Source of the DNA: Tetrahymena elliotti 4EA
Taxonomy: Eukaryota > Ciliophora > Oligohymenophorea > Hymenostomatida > Tetrahymenidae
Direction: 5' to 3'
Length of the DNA: 64,000 nucleotides
NCBI GenBank assembly: GCA_000231825.2
Contig: JH720349.1
Coordinates: 451,763 to 515,762 of the forward strand
Below the pieces are notes generated by a model. That model had not been told where the DNA came from and ran no database searches. It was given only the letters and a program-made list of their open reading frames with translations. Of this stretch, positions 1-13,384 are shown in pieces. Within the stretch, counting starts at the first letter, position 1. Each line of letters begins with the position of its first letter. The translations under genes and the position numbers were made by a program.

Positions 1-821
1 AATTATATTTAGAACCGCAAATTAAAAGAAAAGAAAAATAGATATTCTAATTAAATTTTTACTTCAGAAAAACTACTCTATCTTCCTGAAAACGGTGACT
101 TAGGATATATGTATTACAAGTAGATATTTTAATCTGAACCTAAATCAGAAGGAACAGAAAGTGTACCAGACAAAAAATTAACATCTAATGTCTACTTGTT
201 TCGTAAATTATAGTCATAAATCATGAGAGAGCAGCTTTCTAAATTAATAATTACCTGTTCATTATTACCTAAGATTAAAGATCCTCTTACAAAACCAACA
301 GAATAATAAAATATTAAAATGAAACATAAGATAAGAATTGTAAACAAAACTAGTAAACTTATTCTAAACGATTTTCTTATGAACAAATTATCTTTCAATA
401 AGTTTGAGATAAAAGATCCTTAACTTTTTGGCTGGTTTTATTTGCCTTCATAATTACTCATTTCTAGCTTTTTCTTTCTGAATTAATTTCTTAAAGCCTT
501 GTATTATTCATAAGCATTAAATTTAACAGGTTTACTATTATTTGTAGCTGCTGTTGGGTCCTGTTAATCTGATGTTTAATTATTGTTTTTTGAGTTTTTA
601 CTTCCCTTTTTTTTACTTTTCTTGCTCTTTTTTTTCTTATCCTTTTTCTCAGTTTTTTTTTTTGCTAAAGTAGCTATTTTTTTTCTTGCTTTATCAGCTA
701 ACTTTTTTAGTTAATCTTACATTTATTTTGGAAGAGTATAATTCTTTTAAACTATTTATTCAAATCTACTAGTTATAATACTTTACTTCTTAGGCTAGAT
801 ATTTTGCATTTCAATACTCAT
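1..821 (-). CDS. Lys-rich single-pass membrane protein, C-terminus beyond window edge
   Basis: Function not recognised. Read with TAA/TAG as Gln, the frame is open from an ATG at 821 (MSIEMQ) to the left edge without a TGA, so the 3' end is missing. The N-terminal half is hydrophilic and has a very basic stretch (ARKKIATLAKKKTEKKDKKK) near residues 55-75. One strong hydrophobic segment (SLLVLFTILILCFILIFYYS) lies around residues 150-172 and is followed by a probably lumenal or extracellular part. The basic N-terminal flank suggests a type II topology (inference). The start is uncertain because the frame stays open a little upstream through Gln-coded AT-rich sequence; 821 is the first ATG that begins ordinary coding sequence. 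Confidence 0.65.
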
Positions 822-1739
822 TGATTGTTTTTGAATTTGATCTTACTATGTAGATATTTATTAACAAATTTATTTATTTATTTATTTTTTAGAATAAAGA
901 TTACCAATAATTTTTGGCGTAGATCGCTTTTGACATCTTCAATATTATTTCCATTATCAATATCAGATTAATTTATCATTTTTTAATCAATGTTTTATGA
1001 GGAGTTATTATATTAAAATGAATTGATGTTTTAGCCCAGTTCCTAGTTTTAAAGTGAGATATCATTTTGATATTAATACATTTGAAAATGATTCTATTAT
1101 CTTTTTATTAGATTTTATTTATTATTTTCTCCTTTTTTGTTTCTTCTAATTTTTTTTTTTTTGAATTTTAATATTTGTCAAGTTCTAATTTATCAAATAT
1201 TTTGTTTTATTAATTTGTTATTAAACAAACCTCTCTTCAATTTTTTGAAGTATTTTCAGATATTAAAGTTTAAATATTTGAAATATTCTTTACAATAGGG
1301 GCTTATTTAATTAATCGTTATGAAAGAAAAATATTTTTATAAGTGAAAGTGACAAATTTCAAATATCAAAACTTATCTATCCCCCAATGTTAAAGATTAA
1401 AAAGTCAAATTATTTATTATTATTTTTTGATAAATTTGTTTTATTTTTTAATGATGATTATTGCTTAAAAGCTAAATACAAAAATGCATTGGCTAATAAT
1501 TTTTAAAAAACAAAAAAATTAAGATAACTCTTAATTAAAAATTGTTGACTATTTCATTCAACCATAAATATTATAAAATAGATAGATATAAATTGATTTG
1601 TTTAAATGATAAAAATATGATGAAATTGTTATAAGAATTTATTAATTTTATAAATAATTGCAAACAAAAAAGGGGAGGGAGAATAAGAAAATACTAAAGA
1701 AATATAAATATTAGTAATATTAGTTTTTTTTAAAAAAAA
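822..1739. other. AT-rich intergenic region
   Basis: About 0.9 kb between the start of the membrane-protein gene and the 3' end of the ubiquitin protease. It contains a TTTA simple repeat near 869-889 and poly-T runs. I see no coding signal; it should hold the promoter of the leftward gene. Confidence 0.6.
869..889 (+). repeat. (TTTA)n microsatellite
   Basis: A run of TTTA units upstream of the leftward membrane-protein gene. Simple low-complexity sequence with no inferred function. Confidence 0.7.
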
Positions 1740-3083
1740 TCAGCAGAGTTCATAAAATAAAATGTAAGCTGATTCTGAACCTTTATTTTCTAATTATTAA
1801 GCATAGTCTTAATTTTATCTAGTTACTGAGTCATCATTAAATAAGTACCAGCTTCTGTCTTATTGATTGTATATATTTCTATATAAAATAATGTTTATAA
1901 TTTCGGCAATAATGTAAATATATTTATTTACGCAGTGTAATGACCTTTAAATAAGGTTTCACCATGGTGATCAATTAATGCAGTTAATTTATACTGAGTG
2001 CTTTGAAATTCTAAGAATAATAAAAATAAGATTATTTTTCTATTAAATTTTAATAATATTTATTTACTTTATGGTTCTTATTTATAAATAAATTCATTTA
2101 TATTTAAGGTAGAAGGTATCTATATTTTGTTATGTTTTTTATTATTATGAGCATCAAATCTTACTATTTGTAATGCAAGAATTTAAGGGATTCTAACTAA
2201 ATTGCTTTTTATCTCCATTTACTTGTATTTGCACTTCTCACAAACAACATCTTTTAACTATTCATCTTTAAACTCAAATCTTAGATAATCAATCAGCTTC
2301 TCTTCTTAGTTTTATGGGAAGATATTCAAATAAGAGCTTCTTCTTTCTAGAGTAGGAATATGTAATTAGATATCATCAAAAACATCACATAACACAGTCT
2401 AATTTTTGCATAAATAATTATTGCATGTCATAATTTTAAGATATTAGCCTAGTTTATTTAATTAAGTCAAAAATTGAGATTAATCTTAATATTGTAATGA
2501 ATGATTTACCTCTGAAATAATCAGATATCAAAGATTACTCTGTTAAGCTTACTTATACCCATTTATCATAAGATTTTTGTAGAGGAGTAGAATTTGGATG
2601 ACTAGCAATATTGTTTATAGATTTTATTTTAGATTTAGTTAAATCATGTTTATTCAGACATTCATGAATTAGTTCTCTAATTTTGCAAAAGAACTCATGA
2701 GCACATTATTATGCAGTACCTCTGAAATTAGTTGCATATGTATCAACAATATCTTTAACCTAACACATTTATTCGTAGCTAGCTATTTGATTTTAACATA
2801 TGTTTTTGGTCAAAGAAAGCAAAAAAATCAATTCATGGAGAGGTTTAAATCTTTCTTCATTCTAAAGTGTATCTTCAATTTGCTTCATGAGTTTGCCTCC
2901 TTATAAATGAAATAAACACTGTAAAACTGAGTTCCTAATTTATATCATTAATCTTAGTAATTTATTCAATTTATTTTAAATATACATGTAGCAAGTTTAT
3001 CCAATATTAGCTAATCCATTTCCTAAGCTAGAATTACTATTGAGCTTTGATGAATTTATTGGACTCTCTGATACTTGAACCAT
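1740..3083 (-). CDS. Ubiquitin-specific protease (USP/UCH family 2, cysteine peptidase C19)
   Basis: Removes ubiquitin from proteins. The first exon starts MVQVSESP and carries the Cys box GLANIGQTCYM, with the nucleophile near residue 31. A ~51-nt intron (2935-2985) interrupts it, and the motif resumes as NSVLQCLFHL. Next come RGTAQQCAHEFF (the usual QQDAHEF box, here with Cys for Asp), a fingers region with paired cysteines (MTCNNYLC, VVCEKC), LVRIPQILALQIVRFD, and the His box DHHGETLFKGHYTA. After a further intron follow SWYLFNDDSVT and AYILFYEL, then TGA at 1740-1742. Four short GT...AG introns join the frame and each restores a motif. The product is about 365 residues, little more than the catalytic core, so it lacks extra targeting domains. 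Family is certain; the subfamily is not. Confidence 0.93.
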
Positions 3084-3969
3084 GCTTTGAAGTATTTACT
3101 AATTTTTAGGGCTGACTATATTTGACTAACTTAATCTTTTAAAGGTAGAAGAAGCTTTATTTTTAAATTATATGATAAATATCATTTTTATTAGTTAAGA
3201 GGAATTTTACTCATTGAATTAGAGGGCACTTAATCATATACTGTGCTCTTGCTATATTCTTTTTAAAAATAAATGTTATTTATTAGTTTTTTAAAGGAAA
3301 GTTAAAGTTAATTGATAGAAGATATTAGAAAATTATTCAAAAATAAATTAGAAATCATTTACTTTGGTGATGTTATCCATAAGCTGAGTTAGAGGTCGTA
3401 AAATTATGAGTGTACATTATCTTTTTGTCTTTTCTATATCTTAGTTTAATTATTTAATTAATTTGCTTTTGATTTTTTTTTTTTGATAGATTCTTAGATA
3501 GAATTTTTAATAAAAATAAAGTATAAGGATATCAATTAATTGATTATAATTTGAAAAAATTAATTATTATTTGATACCAGTAATCAACTATTGAATAAAT
3601 AGTTATATAGAACAAAGTATTTATAAGTTGATGGTATTTATATATAAATTTTAATTCAGCAGCTTAAATATTTAAATCTACTTAATTATTTACAATTAAA
3701 ATAGAAATTAATTAAGAATATCTATTTCAAATAAACTTAATCAAACTTTGTTTTTTAAAATGATACTTTGTCTGTTTTATCATTTTATTTTCAAATCATC
3801 TAAAAATCTCATTTTTGTTGAGTTTTTCTGTTAAAAGAAATTATAAAATATTCAATTTTGAAAATTAGGAACATTTAATCCAATTATTTGAATTAATATT
3901 CATTATATATAATTATACGCATTTAGCTTAAAAAATAATTGAAATATTTATTGGCTTTTCTATTTTTAA
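3084..3969. other. Divergent intergenic region
   Basis: Shared upstream region between the leftward ubiquitin protease and the rightward CEP164-like gene. It is AT-rich and no coding sequence is seen. It should contain both promoters, but I recognise no specific element. Confidence 0.6.
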
Positions 3970-6900
3970 ATGAATTAAAATTAAGTTGAAAATAAATACG
4001 AATCTATTGTTCTTGAAGAAGAGATTGATAACTATGATCCCACAGAGGAGGGTACTTTTTTAAAAATGAAATTAATTTAATCCAAGCATTAACTTTTCTA
4101 AAAAAAGAGATCATTGAGTATGCTTCATATTTAGGAATGGATATTGAAAATGAAAAGGAACTTCTTTGGATTGCACGAAACGGTTTGAAAGCTCCTTTAC
4201 CTTAAGGATGGAAGCCTTGTTAAACTTAAGAAGAAGAGATATATTATTTTAATTTTGACACAGGTGAAAGTAGATGGGATCATCCTTGTGATGAATAGTT
4301 CAGAAAATTATATTTGGAAGAAAAAAATAAATTATACTAAAAAAGAGCATAAACTACTTTTTAACTTAAAGACATAGCAGCAGAACCTATAACAGGTAAA
4401 TGGAAATTTAATTTTGAAAATAATTAAAAGAATTTTAAATCTATTTAAGCTAAATGCTTTTTTTCTATTTAATTTTAGAAGATGATTTTGAAGATGAACT
4501 AGAAACATGTGAAAGAAAGAAAAATTACAGAAAGAGTTCTAGGGGAGTAAATGCCACTTAAAGAAGCTCAAACGAAGCTGAAAAAGCAAGTTAAGAGAAA
4601 TCAAAAAAATATGATGAATAAAATTAAAATGGTAACTCACTTATTGATAATAAAAGCTCAAAAGAAAATACTTTGAATAACAGAAATCAATAAATATTTT
4701 AAAGTGATAAAAATAATTCAAAAAATTAAAGCAATATTTTAAATGAAAGCAAACTTCATCTAACTAAATCGCCTGCTAATTTAACTTCTTCTTTGTACGC
4801 TTCGACTATTGAGGATCCTAGTTAACTATTTAGCAATAACTAGAGTATTAATTAAAAACCTAATAATTAAAATGGATACAAATATTTTAACAGTGTCAAA
4901 AAGTAATTAGAAGATGTTAATGAATCAAAAAGCATTTTATTTTAAAATTAAGATGTACCTCAAACAGATTTTCTTATTCTGTAGAAATAAGAACAAATTG
5001 ATAAAGAAATAGAAAAGAAGATTAATGATACTTAAAAATAATTAGAAAATGATTTTGTTTAGTTTTAAAAAGAAATAGAAAAGAATTTTGAATTGTAAAA
5101 ACAAGAGATTATTAAAGTTTATAGTGATAAAATAGCTGATAATAAAATTAAATCAGATTAATAAAAATAGACATAAAAAAATAAGATTATTCAGGAACTT
5201 GAATAATTCTAACATACAGAAATTTTAAATCAATAATAACAGCTTTAAATCAATATTCAAAATCTAAAAATGAATTATGAAGAAAACACAAAAGTGTTTG
5301 AAGAAGAAACAGAATAATTATGTGCATCTAAAATTGAATAGCTATAATCAGAAATTAAAGACTTAAAATAATTGAAAGTAGATTATTATTAATATTAAAA
5401 ATGTTCTTTATTTTTAAAATTAAATTATTTCTTTAGAAAATAAATAAAATGTTTTTTGAAATTAATCAGGAAGATCAAGAGAAAGGAATATAAAGTATTG
5501 AGAAAGATCATTTAGAGGTATTAAAATAATTAGCTGAAGACTTTGAAAAGTAGAAAGTCGAAGTAAACCAAAAAGTAGAAGATTAAATTAAAAAAGCTAT
5601 TGAAAAAGAGTAGACAAATTTTGAAAAAGATTTAGAAAGCTTTTAATTAATTTGGGAATAATAGTTTTAAATTTAAGAGATGTCACCAATAGAGGAAGAA
5701 GCCTACAGATAAACAACTAGAATTGAATTTGAAAAAAAATATAAAGAATTTTAGATTGATCTTTTAAGGGAGTAAGAAAACAAGAGGCATCTTGTTTTTG
5801 ATAGAATCAGAAAAGAAGAAATTGTTAATTTTGAAAAAAATAAAATGAAGAAAAAAAATGAATATGAAATCATTTTAGAAGAAAAAAGACTTGAAATTCA
5901 AAAGCTTTTAGCATCTCAAGAAAATTTATTTGAAAAAGGTTATTTTAAATTATCATTTCCATTTAATTAAATATCTTTTATATAGAGGTGAAGTAAATTG
6001 AAAAAAAATAAAAAGAGAAGTTTGATGAGATTGCTAGTATTCAAACTAAACAATTTGAAAACTAAATCGAAGTAGCTTTATTTAATAATTTAAAAATTTT
6101 TAATTTTTTTATTTAAAAGAACTTAGAAAAATAAAAATTATAACTCATAGAGCAAATTTAAAAAGAAGAACCTGTTTTGACTGATATATAAAATCTTGAT
6201 ATTTAACTTCATTAGATCATAAATAGTTTTTAGAATTCTATAGATGAATTAAATGACAGAAAGAATAAATTATAAGAAGAAATAATTAAGTACAATAAAA
6301 CTTTTGAGGATATTTAAAGACAAAAATAAGAATAAGAATCTGTGTTGAATGAAATTAATCTATAAATTTTGAATTAAGAAAATATTAATTAATAACTGGC
6401 TTTCTAAGCAAATATGCAATAAAAAAATTAAGATGAAGAAAGAAAGGCTGAAGTGAAATTGAGATAAACTTTGGAGTAATTTAGGTCTAATAATGTTTTA
6501 AACAATTACTTTAGCTAATAAAATAACACCAATTTGTTTGCTGAAGAATAGAATAGCTTTGGATATAAAATAGATGAATCCAGTATCATTAATAATGAAG
6601 ACCTTCAAAATAATACTGAAATAGATAGACTTCAGAAAGAAGTTGAATAATTAAAAAATTTGATTTAAAGAGAAGATAATAACCCAAGTAGATCTGAATA
6701 AAATTATTTTTCAAATAAAGAAAATAATGCCTATGAAAATATTTCAAGTAAATAAAAATTAATTATTCATTATTCTATTTAAATTATTTATTCTAAAATA
6801 GATTAGTAGTAAGATGCAATAAGAAAAAGAATGGAAAAAAGACAATATATTTAAAGTGAAAATTAGAATATAAATTATGCAAATTAATATAAAACTATAT

Positions 6901-7292
6901 AAAATGAGAAAGAGTATTATGAGTTAATTTAGAAAAGAGATTAGCTCCTTAGAGACAGAAAACAATTTATACTTATGTAGTAACAAAATGTTAATTCAGG
7001 CTAAGTTCAAAATGACTCTTTCTCATAAAATATCTTGGCAATGATGGATTCAAAAATATAAAAAATAAATATAAAAATAAAGTAATATGAATAAGAACAG
7101 AAATTTAATTCAAGAAACATTCAAAAATTTAGACAAAATTAGTACTCTGCAAAAAAGAATAATCAAAGATTCTTAAATGTAAGTATTTATTTCCTACTTT
7201 AAGTATTTTTTTAAATATTCACTTTATTATAAAAGTAAGAAGAATTAGAAGACCAATAAATTCATATGGAAGGGTTTTCAAGGATTATGTGA
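3970..7292 (+). CDS. CEP164: CEP164-like WW-domain/coiled-coil basal-body protein
   Basis: CEP164 is a distal-appendage (transition-fibre) protein that docks basal bodies at the membrane for ciliogenesis. The N-terminus after MNQNQVENKY contains LEEEIDNYDPTEEEIIEYA, then LLWIARNGLKAPLPQGWKPC and a WW domain (about residues 60-90) with IYYFNFDTGESRWDHPCDE. This order and spacing match the N-terminal module of the CEP164 family. A 56-nt intron (4052-4107) falls inside the first acidic motif. The rest, roughly 850 residues, is Ser/Asn-rich linker followed by long Glu/Lys/Gln coiled coil across several short introns (e.g. near 4395, 5380, 5940 and 6072). It ends HMEGFSRIM at TGA 7290-7292. Exon joins in the coiled-coil half are less certain because no family motif anchors them. 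It has no similarity to its neighbours, but the next gene is also probably ciliary. Confidence 0.87.
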
Positions 7293-7843
7293 TAATTTTA
7301 TTTTTATTCAAACAAGATAAAAATTAAATAACTTTATATATTATTGTATGAATCTTGAATTTATTTTTTCAAAAAATGATACAAAAATTCTTCATAAAAC
7401 AATTCTAATTCACTTTTCACTTTTAAAATATTTATTTATGATGAACGTAAGATAATGAAAAAATATCAATACAATTTGTAGGGTTTTCATGGATTTAGTA
7501 GCAATTAAATTATTTTTAAATAGGAAAAGATATTTAATAATCATATTATAAATTAACTCAATATTATTTTGTTCTTGATTTTGTTTTTTCTAAATACTAT
7601 AACATTTTTAATTTGAATTTTATATCTTTTTGATGTTGTTTGGTTTTTGAAAATAACTGATATTGTAGGGAGATTTTAATCAAATTTCTAAAAAAGCATA
7701 AACTGATCCATACATTTTGTTTTGATATTAACCCATACATACAAAAAACACATTTTTAATTAAATTAGTTAGATATTTAGAAACTTATTTGTCTTGAATC
7801 TGTTTAAGTAAAAAAAAGTAGAGTTTGCACAAAAAGAATAAAA
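7293..7843. other. Intergenic region
   Basis: About 0.55 kb of AT-rich sequence between two co-directional genes. I see nothing coding. Confidence 0.6.
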
Positions 7844-10800
7844 ATGAGCTCCGATGTCAAAGATTCAAGCCATTTAGAAAAATAAAATTCATAGGAATAT
7901 TCAAATTCTAAGCAAAGCGGAGAAATTGATATTATGGAAATGCTTCCATAAAAGAAAATGTATATAATTGAAAAATAATTTGATTAGAGTGGAAAGGGTT
8001 TAAAAATTGATGAATTCGTGAGAGTTATGCTCACCCATTTAGACTTCGATAAATCTGATGTATAAAAGGAAGATCAAATTACTTTAGCGCTCATTGATTT
8101 ATTCAAAGAAATTGATGTCAATGGTGATGGTAATGAGCATTTAAAATTAATATAAATTTTTGTAAAATAATTAAAGTAGGTAATATTCAATCAATCATAA
8201 TATTTAAGAAGAAATGATTGAAGAAATTCAAAATATGTTTTATAATTAAAAAATTATTTTGTAAAGAGAATAAAATTAAATTGTTTAAATTTATGTTTAA
8301 AATAAATCATCTTTAAAACTAGGTACTATGGAATGGGAAGAATTTTCAGATCATATTATTAGTTTGGGATTACTTAGAAATGACAGAAGTTTCAAAAATG
8401 TTATTAAAAATTATTTTCCTAGTGAATACATCAAAGATAATTAAAAGCATGAAACTCCTATTGAGAAAGTTGTTTATTTTGATAAGCTAAAATATTTAGT
8501 TGTTTTAGAAAAGGATTCTACTCGCTTTAAAGTTTATAATGCAAATACAGCTGAATTATATTATGAAGTGAATGCCCATAAGTGTGCAGTATTAGATGCT
8601 GAATATATTCCAGATCAGAACTTGATTGCTACTTCTTCAAATGATTTAACCATCAATTTTTGGGACTCTTCCTTCTTTATTCCTAAATAAATCGTTTCTG
8701 TAAAAAATTATAAAGCATATTTAGCTCTTTATTCTTTAAATATACTATTTGAAAAAATGATTAAAAATTTCTACAATTGTTTTTATATCCTAAAAAAAAA
8801 ATATTTTTTCAAACATTTTAGGTGCCTGAAATTTAACTTTGTATGAGATATGCAAAGTGGTCAACTTAAAGTCAACCTACTTACTTATATACTGGAGGAT
8901 CAGATAGTATTATTCATATTTATGACACAAAAACTTTAAAAGAAAAAGGAACAATTGGTGGTTGGAATCCTTTTTTCAAAAGAGATTCTTAATAATATGG
9001 TCATGCATCGCCTATTGGAGATATTCTTCCAATTAACATTTAAACAACTTTAGTAACAGCAGGTTTGGATGCAAATATTTGCCTTTGGGATGCTGCTACT
9101 CATCTTCCTAAAAAAGAATTAAGGGGACATGAAAAAGGTGTTTATAGTTTAGATTGGTCTGATTTTTCACCAATGAATTAATGTTTACTTAGTGCAGGAG
9201 TAAATTTTACAAATTTAATTTCATAAAATTTATTTTAATCATATTTATTATTTCAGTTAGATCATGAAGCCTTTGTATGGAATACTTATGTTAAAGAAAA
9301 GATCTTTCTCTTGAGAGGACACAATCATCCTTTAATTGGAGTCAAGTGTTTACCTGGTACCCCATAAGTTATAACAGCTGATATTAATGGTATGGTTAAA
9401 ATTTGGGATGTAAGAAATTTTTTATGTATGCAAACAATTAATGTACCTACTGATGAATTGAATTCATTTGTAGTAACTTCAAATCAGAAAAAAAGAATTA
9501 TATTTGGTGCTAGAAGACTATATTATTATGAATACGATGAACCTAAAGATTAAATGTTAACAGATGAAAAAATGTGTTTAAGAGTTTTATACAATAGCGT
9601 CCTTCTTTGCTTAATTACACTTCATCCTGATTGCATTAAGGTCTGGGATATCCGCACTGGAAAATTATAAAGTGTTTACAGAGAACTTTCTACTGCAGAA
9701 CTCACTGTTTGTGTTCTAGATACACGTAAAAGAAAGCTTTTTGTTGGTGATGCAGATGGCAATATATTTACAGTAAACATCAAAAATGGTGCAAAAATGA
9801 AAAAATTCGAAAAGCACAATAACAGAATGATTACTGATCTTACACATTGGACTTCCAAGAAGCCTAGTGCTATGGATTTAGCAGGCGATGATGATGACGA
9901 AGATGGAACTGGTGACTCAAGAAGGTAAAAATTCTATTATCATTTTTTAAAACAAAGAAAGTTTATTTTTTATACATTCAATAAAAATACTTTTTCATTT
10001 TTATCATTTTTTATTTTTTAGATTAAATTAAAAATTTCAAAAAGATCGATCCAAAAATTATATATTTAAATTTTAATTATTAAACAGAGTGGTTAGTTGC
10101 AGTAGAGAAGAAACTGTATTTATTCATGATGAAGATAGTAGCGATCCTTCGAGAAGTTGCAGATACAAAATGAAATAACATAAAAGTAGTGTTAATTCAC
10201 TTTCTCTTAAGCAAGATTCAGAACTATTTGCTTCTGCTTCGGATGATGGTAATATAGTTATCACTAATCTTAATTCATATAGACAAGAAACCTTACCTAG
10301 TACTCCATTTCCTTTTGAAAAGAAGAAAGTTATTTTCTTAGATCCATATAATGCTTTAGTCACTTCTGACTCAGAGGGTATTTATTTATTTATTTAGGAT
10401 AAAATTTTCAATATTGTTTTATTTGGAATTATTTTATTAAAAAGGATATGTGCATTTTTATTGTGTTAACAATGGTAAGGCAAGAACAAGATATCTTCTT
10501 ACTAAAAAATATGAAACAACATCTGTTGTAAACAATAAGGTAGATAAATTCCCAGTTACTCATCTAGCTTTTAATTCAGATAATAACATGCTTTTATTAT
10601 CTGATGAGTTAGGAAATGTTACAATTTGGGATTTAACAGTTTTCTTAAGAAAACTTGATGAAATCAAGGATGATAGCATTTAGTAATAAAAAGTAAAGTA
10701 AACTCCACTCAAATAAACTCCAAACAGAGGTAGTGGATTCTTCCCTACAGAAATTGACGAGCTTAAAGCAAATAATGAAAAATAAATTGTAATTTTGTAA

Positions 10801-11772
10801 ACAAATATTTGAAATTTTATTTATTTTTTTTAAATAGAGCTTATCTTAGATGGATAATCTTGAGAAATATTTCTAAGAAAAAGACATAGCATTTGTATAT
10901 TAGCTTAAGGGAGCTCATAATGATGGTATTACATGGATTGAGATACTTAAGGAATATAATATGTTTGCTACTAGTTCATTCGATTGTTGTTGCCATCTTT
11001 GGTCTTTTAATGATTATAAAAAAATGGGATCATTAATCTTGGGACATGATATTATGAATAATAATTGGTAATTAAAAGTTGATGAAGAAAAAAGAAAAGT
11101 AGATGCTTAATATTATATGGAAAAACTAAAAAAGAAATTAAATATAGATGATTAAAGTGATGGTGATGATGATAAAAATTCATAAAAGTAAGATGAAAGC
11201 ATGATGAGCGATAAAAATGTAGACTCCAAAAATTAAAAGAAAACTAAAAAACCTGAAAAAGGTGAAAAAGTTTAAGAAAAACCTTTACCAGAAAAGAAAA
11301 AAGTTTTAACAGCCTAAGAAAAAATAGAATAAAATAAAAAGTTAAAGAATGAATTAAAGCTTGAGTTTGATCCTGCTTTATTAAATTTAAACAGTAATTT
11401 TATTATTAATTATTTTAATTGTAATAAACCCTTTTACTTTCTTAAGAAAATAAAAAGTAAGTCTTGTCAGAAAAAGAACAAATAGAGAGAGCCTCTGAGT
11501 TATTAGAAAAAGTCAAAAAGTTTAATGATGTAATTGCTAATAAAAATAAAGATAGAAGAAACCCACTTGAAATTGATTATGATGATTTCTTAAGGGCATA
11601 TTAAATGGATGAATAGGTAGATATATATCTTGATTAAAATGAAGAAGAAGAGGAAGACAATAATATTCTATATGACCTAGATGATCCAAAGAATTAATCT
11701 ATCCCTGCAGGTGCATATACAAGTAAAGGAGCTTTTAAATCTAAAAATATAGGAAAGAAAAATAAAATTTGA
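7844..11772 (+). CDS. EF-hand and WD40-repeat protein (WDR49/CFAP337-like)
   Basis: Starts [11 protein letters not shown]. Two EF-hands follow: a degenerate loop [13 protein letters not shown] near residues 46-58 and a canonical Ca-binding loop [13 protein letters not shown] near 91-103. The second is formed only after removal of a ~190-nt intron (8130-8322). Then come many WD40 blades with typical ends such as [39 protein letters not shown] and GNVTIWDL. The C-terminal ~250 residues are charged and low-complexity (Lys/Glu/Asp), containing EEEEEDNN, and end GKKNKI before TGA 11770-11772. About seven introns are needed and the product is roughly 1,070 residues. EF-hands followed by two WD propellers is the layout of the WDR49/WDR64/CFAP337 group, linked to ciliary axonemes. 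Assignment to that group is from architecture only. Confidence 0.85.
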
Positions 11773-13384
11773 GTAAAATTAATTTTTTATTTCGAGTGTA
11801 AATTTTAATTGAAATATTATCTAAAATAAAAATTATCTTGAAAAAATTACACTAAATAAAATAAAAATATTTAATATGTAATTAAAATATTTATCATTAA
11901 ATAATTCCAATGTTTATTAATTAAAAATCCAAAAATCACACAAATATTCATCAACTATTTAATAATAAAATTAATTAATTTATTTTAAATTGAAAGTCGT
12001 TTTTTATTATTCAAATTTTTTCAGTTATTTTTATTCTTTAAAATTTTTATTAATAGTCAAAATAATTTCTATTTATTTTTATTTTCAAAGTCAAAAATAA
12101 AGATGAAAAACTTAAAATAATAATATTTAAGAATAGTTTAAATATAAATTACCATAAAATCTCACAAAAATTAACAAAAAGAAAAAGAAAATTTGATTAT
12201 TTATATTTATTTTTTTATTTAATAATTTTCATAATTTATAAATCATGACTTTAAAACCACGCAATTTTAAAATTGACTATTCAACATTAAAAAATATGAA
12301 AAAATTTCAATTTATATTTCTTTTGTATTTAATCAAGTATATTTATTGAATTATTTTTATTGAAGAGAAAATTATTTTTAATTAATCTAAAATAATGTAT
12401 TATTAAAATATATCATCAATAGGTTTTAAAAAAAATCAAAATTAATGGAAATTACTTGAAAGTAAATTGAATTAAAAATATCCAATTATCTTCAAAATTT
12501 TTATTTTTTCTAAAAGAAAAAAAATTTGATGATATTTTTTGAGAACACATTTATCTAAAATATCAAATCACTAATCTAATATTTAGTTTATTAAATTTTT
12601 TAGTCAAAATTTTCTTAGATAAAAAAAATACTACTTAATTAATTTTTGGCTACAAAGGTTAATGAATTTTATTTTTGATAAAAAGATAAATCAAAAATTT
12701 TGATGAGTAAGATTAAAATTGGTAAAGAAACAAATAATCAAATATTTTTAGATTAAAAAATAAAAGAAATTGTGGGTTAATTTTTGATACTAAGTACAAA
12801 AGTAAAGAATTGTAACAAAAAATAAGATTGGTTAAAGAGAATTAAAAGAATCTAATTTAAAGCTAAATTTTTATTTAAAAGGTAATAATTTAAGATGAGA
12901 GAGTAATTATCACAGTAAAAATAGAGGTAAGCATGATAGATTTAATAATTATAAAATAGATTCTTTTTTTTAACTAAGTTTGATAATGACTTAAAGACTT
13001 TAATCAAGGTAAAAAAATGTAAATTAGAATGTGAAAATATCTCATTTAAGATTACAAAGTACTGAAATAATAATTTAATCTGAATGCTTTATGCGCTTTT
13101 ATTAAAGAGATATTTGTTTGGATCTAAAGGTTTTAGTGTAATTAGAGTAATAAAAGAAATTTTTGTTTTTTATAGGTATAACAGTTAAGCAAGATAATAT
13201 TATTAATTTCATCACATGATTTACCTATTTCCAATCAATTAATTAAGAGGTGGCAACATTTTTTTATTGTTAATAATTTGATAATTAAAACTTTTGAAAA
13301 GTAAAAATTAAAAAGATTAAAAATCCTCTAAAGTTTTTACTTGAATAAATAAGAACATATTATCTTAGCGATCAAATACATAAG
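11773..13384. other. Long AT-rich intergenic region
   Basis: About 1.6 kb with no convincing coding sequence. It has dense A/T runs and some purine-rich stretches near 12770-12990. An in-frame TGA near 13290 and the absence of any upstream ATG place the next gene's start at 13385. Confidence 0.55.

Noticed and set aside
13070..13300. Possible upstream exon of the lipase gene
   Set aside because: An ATG near 13087 opens a short frame, but joining it to the main frame needs an arbitrary splice and no conserved sequence supports it.
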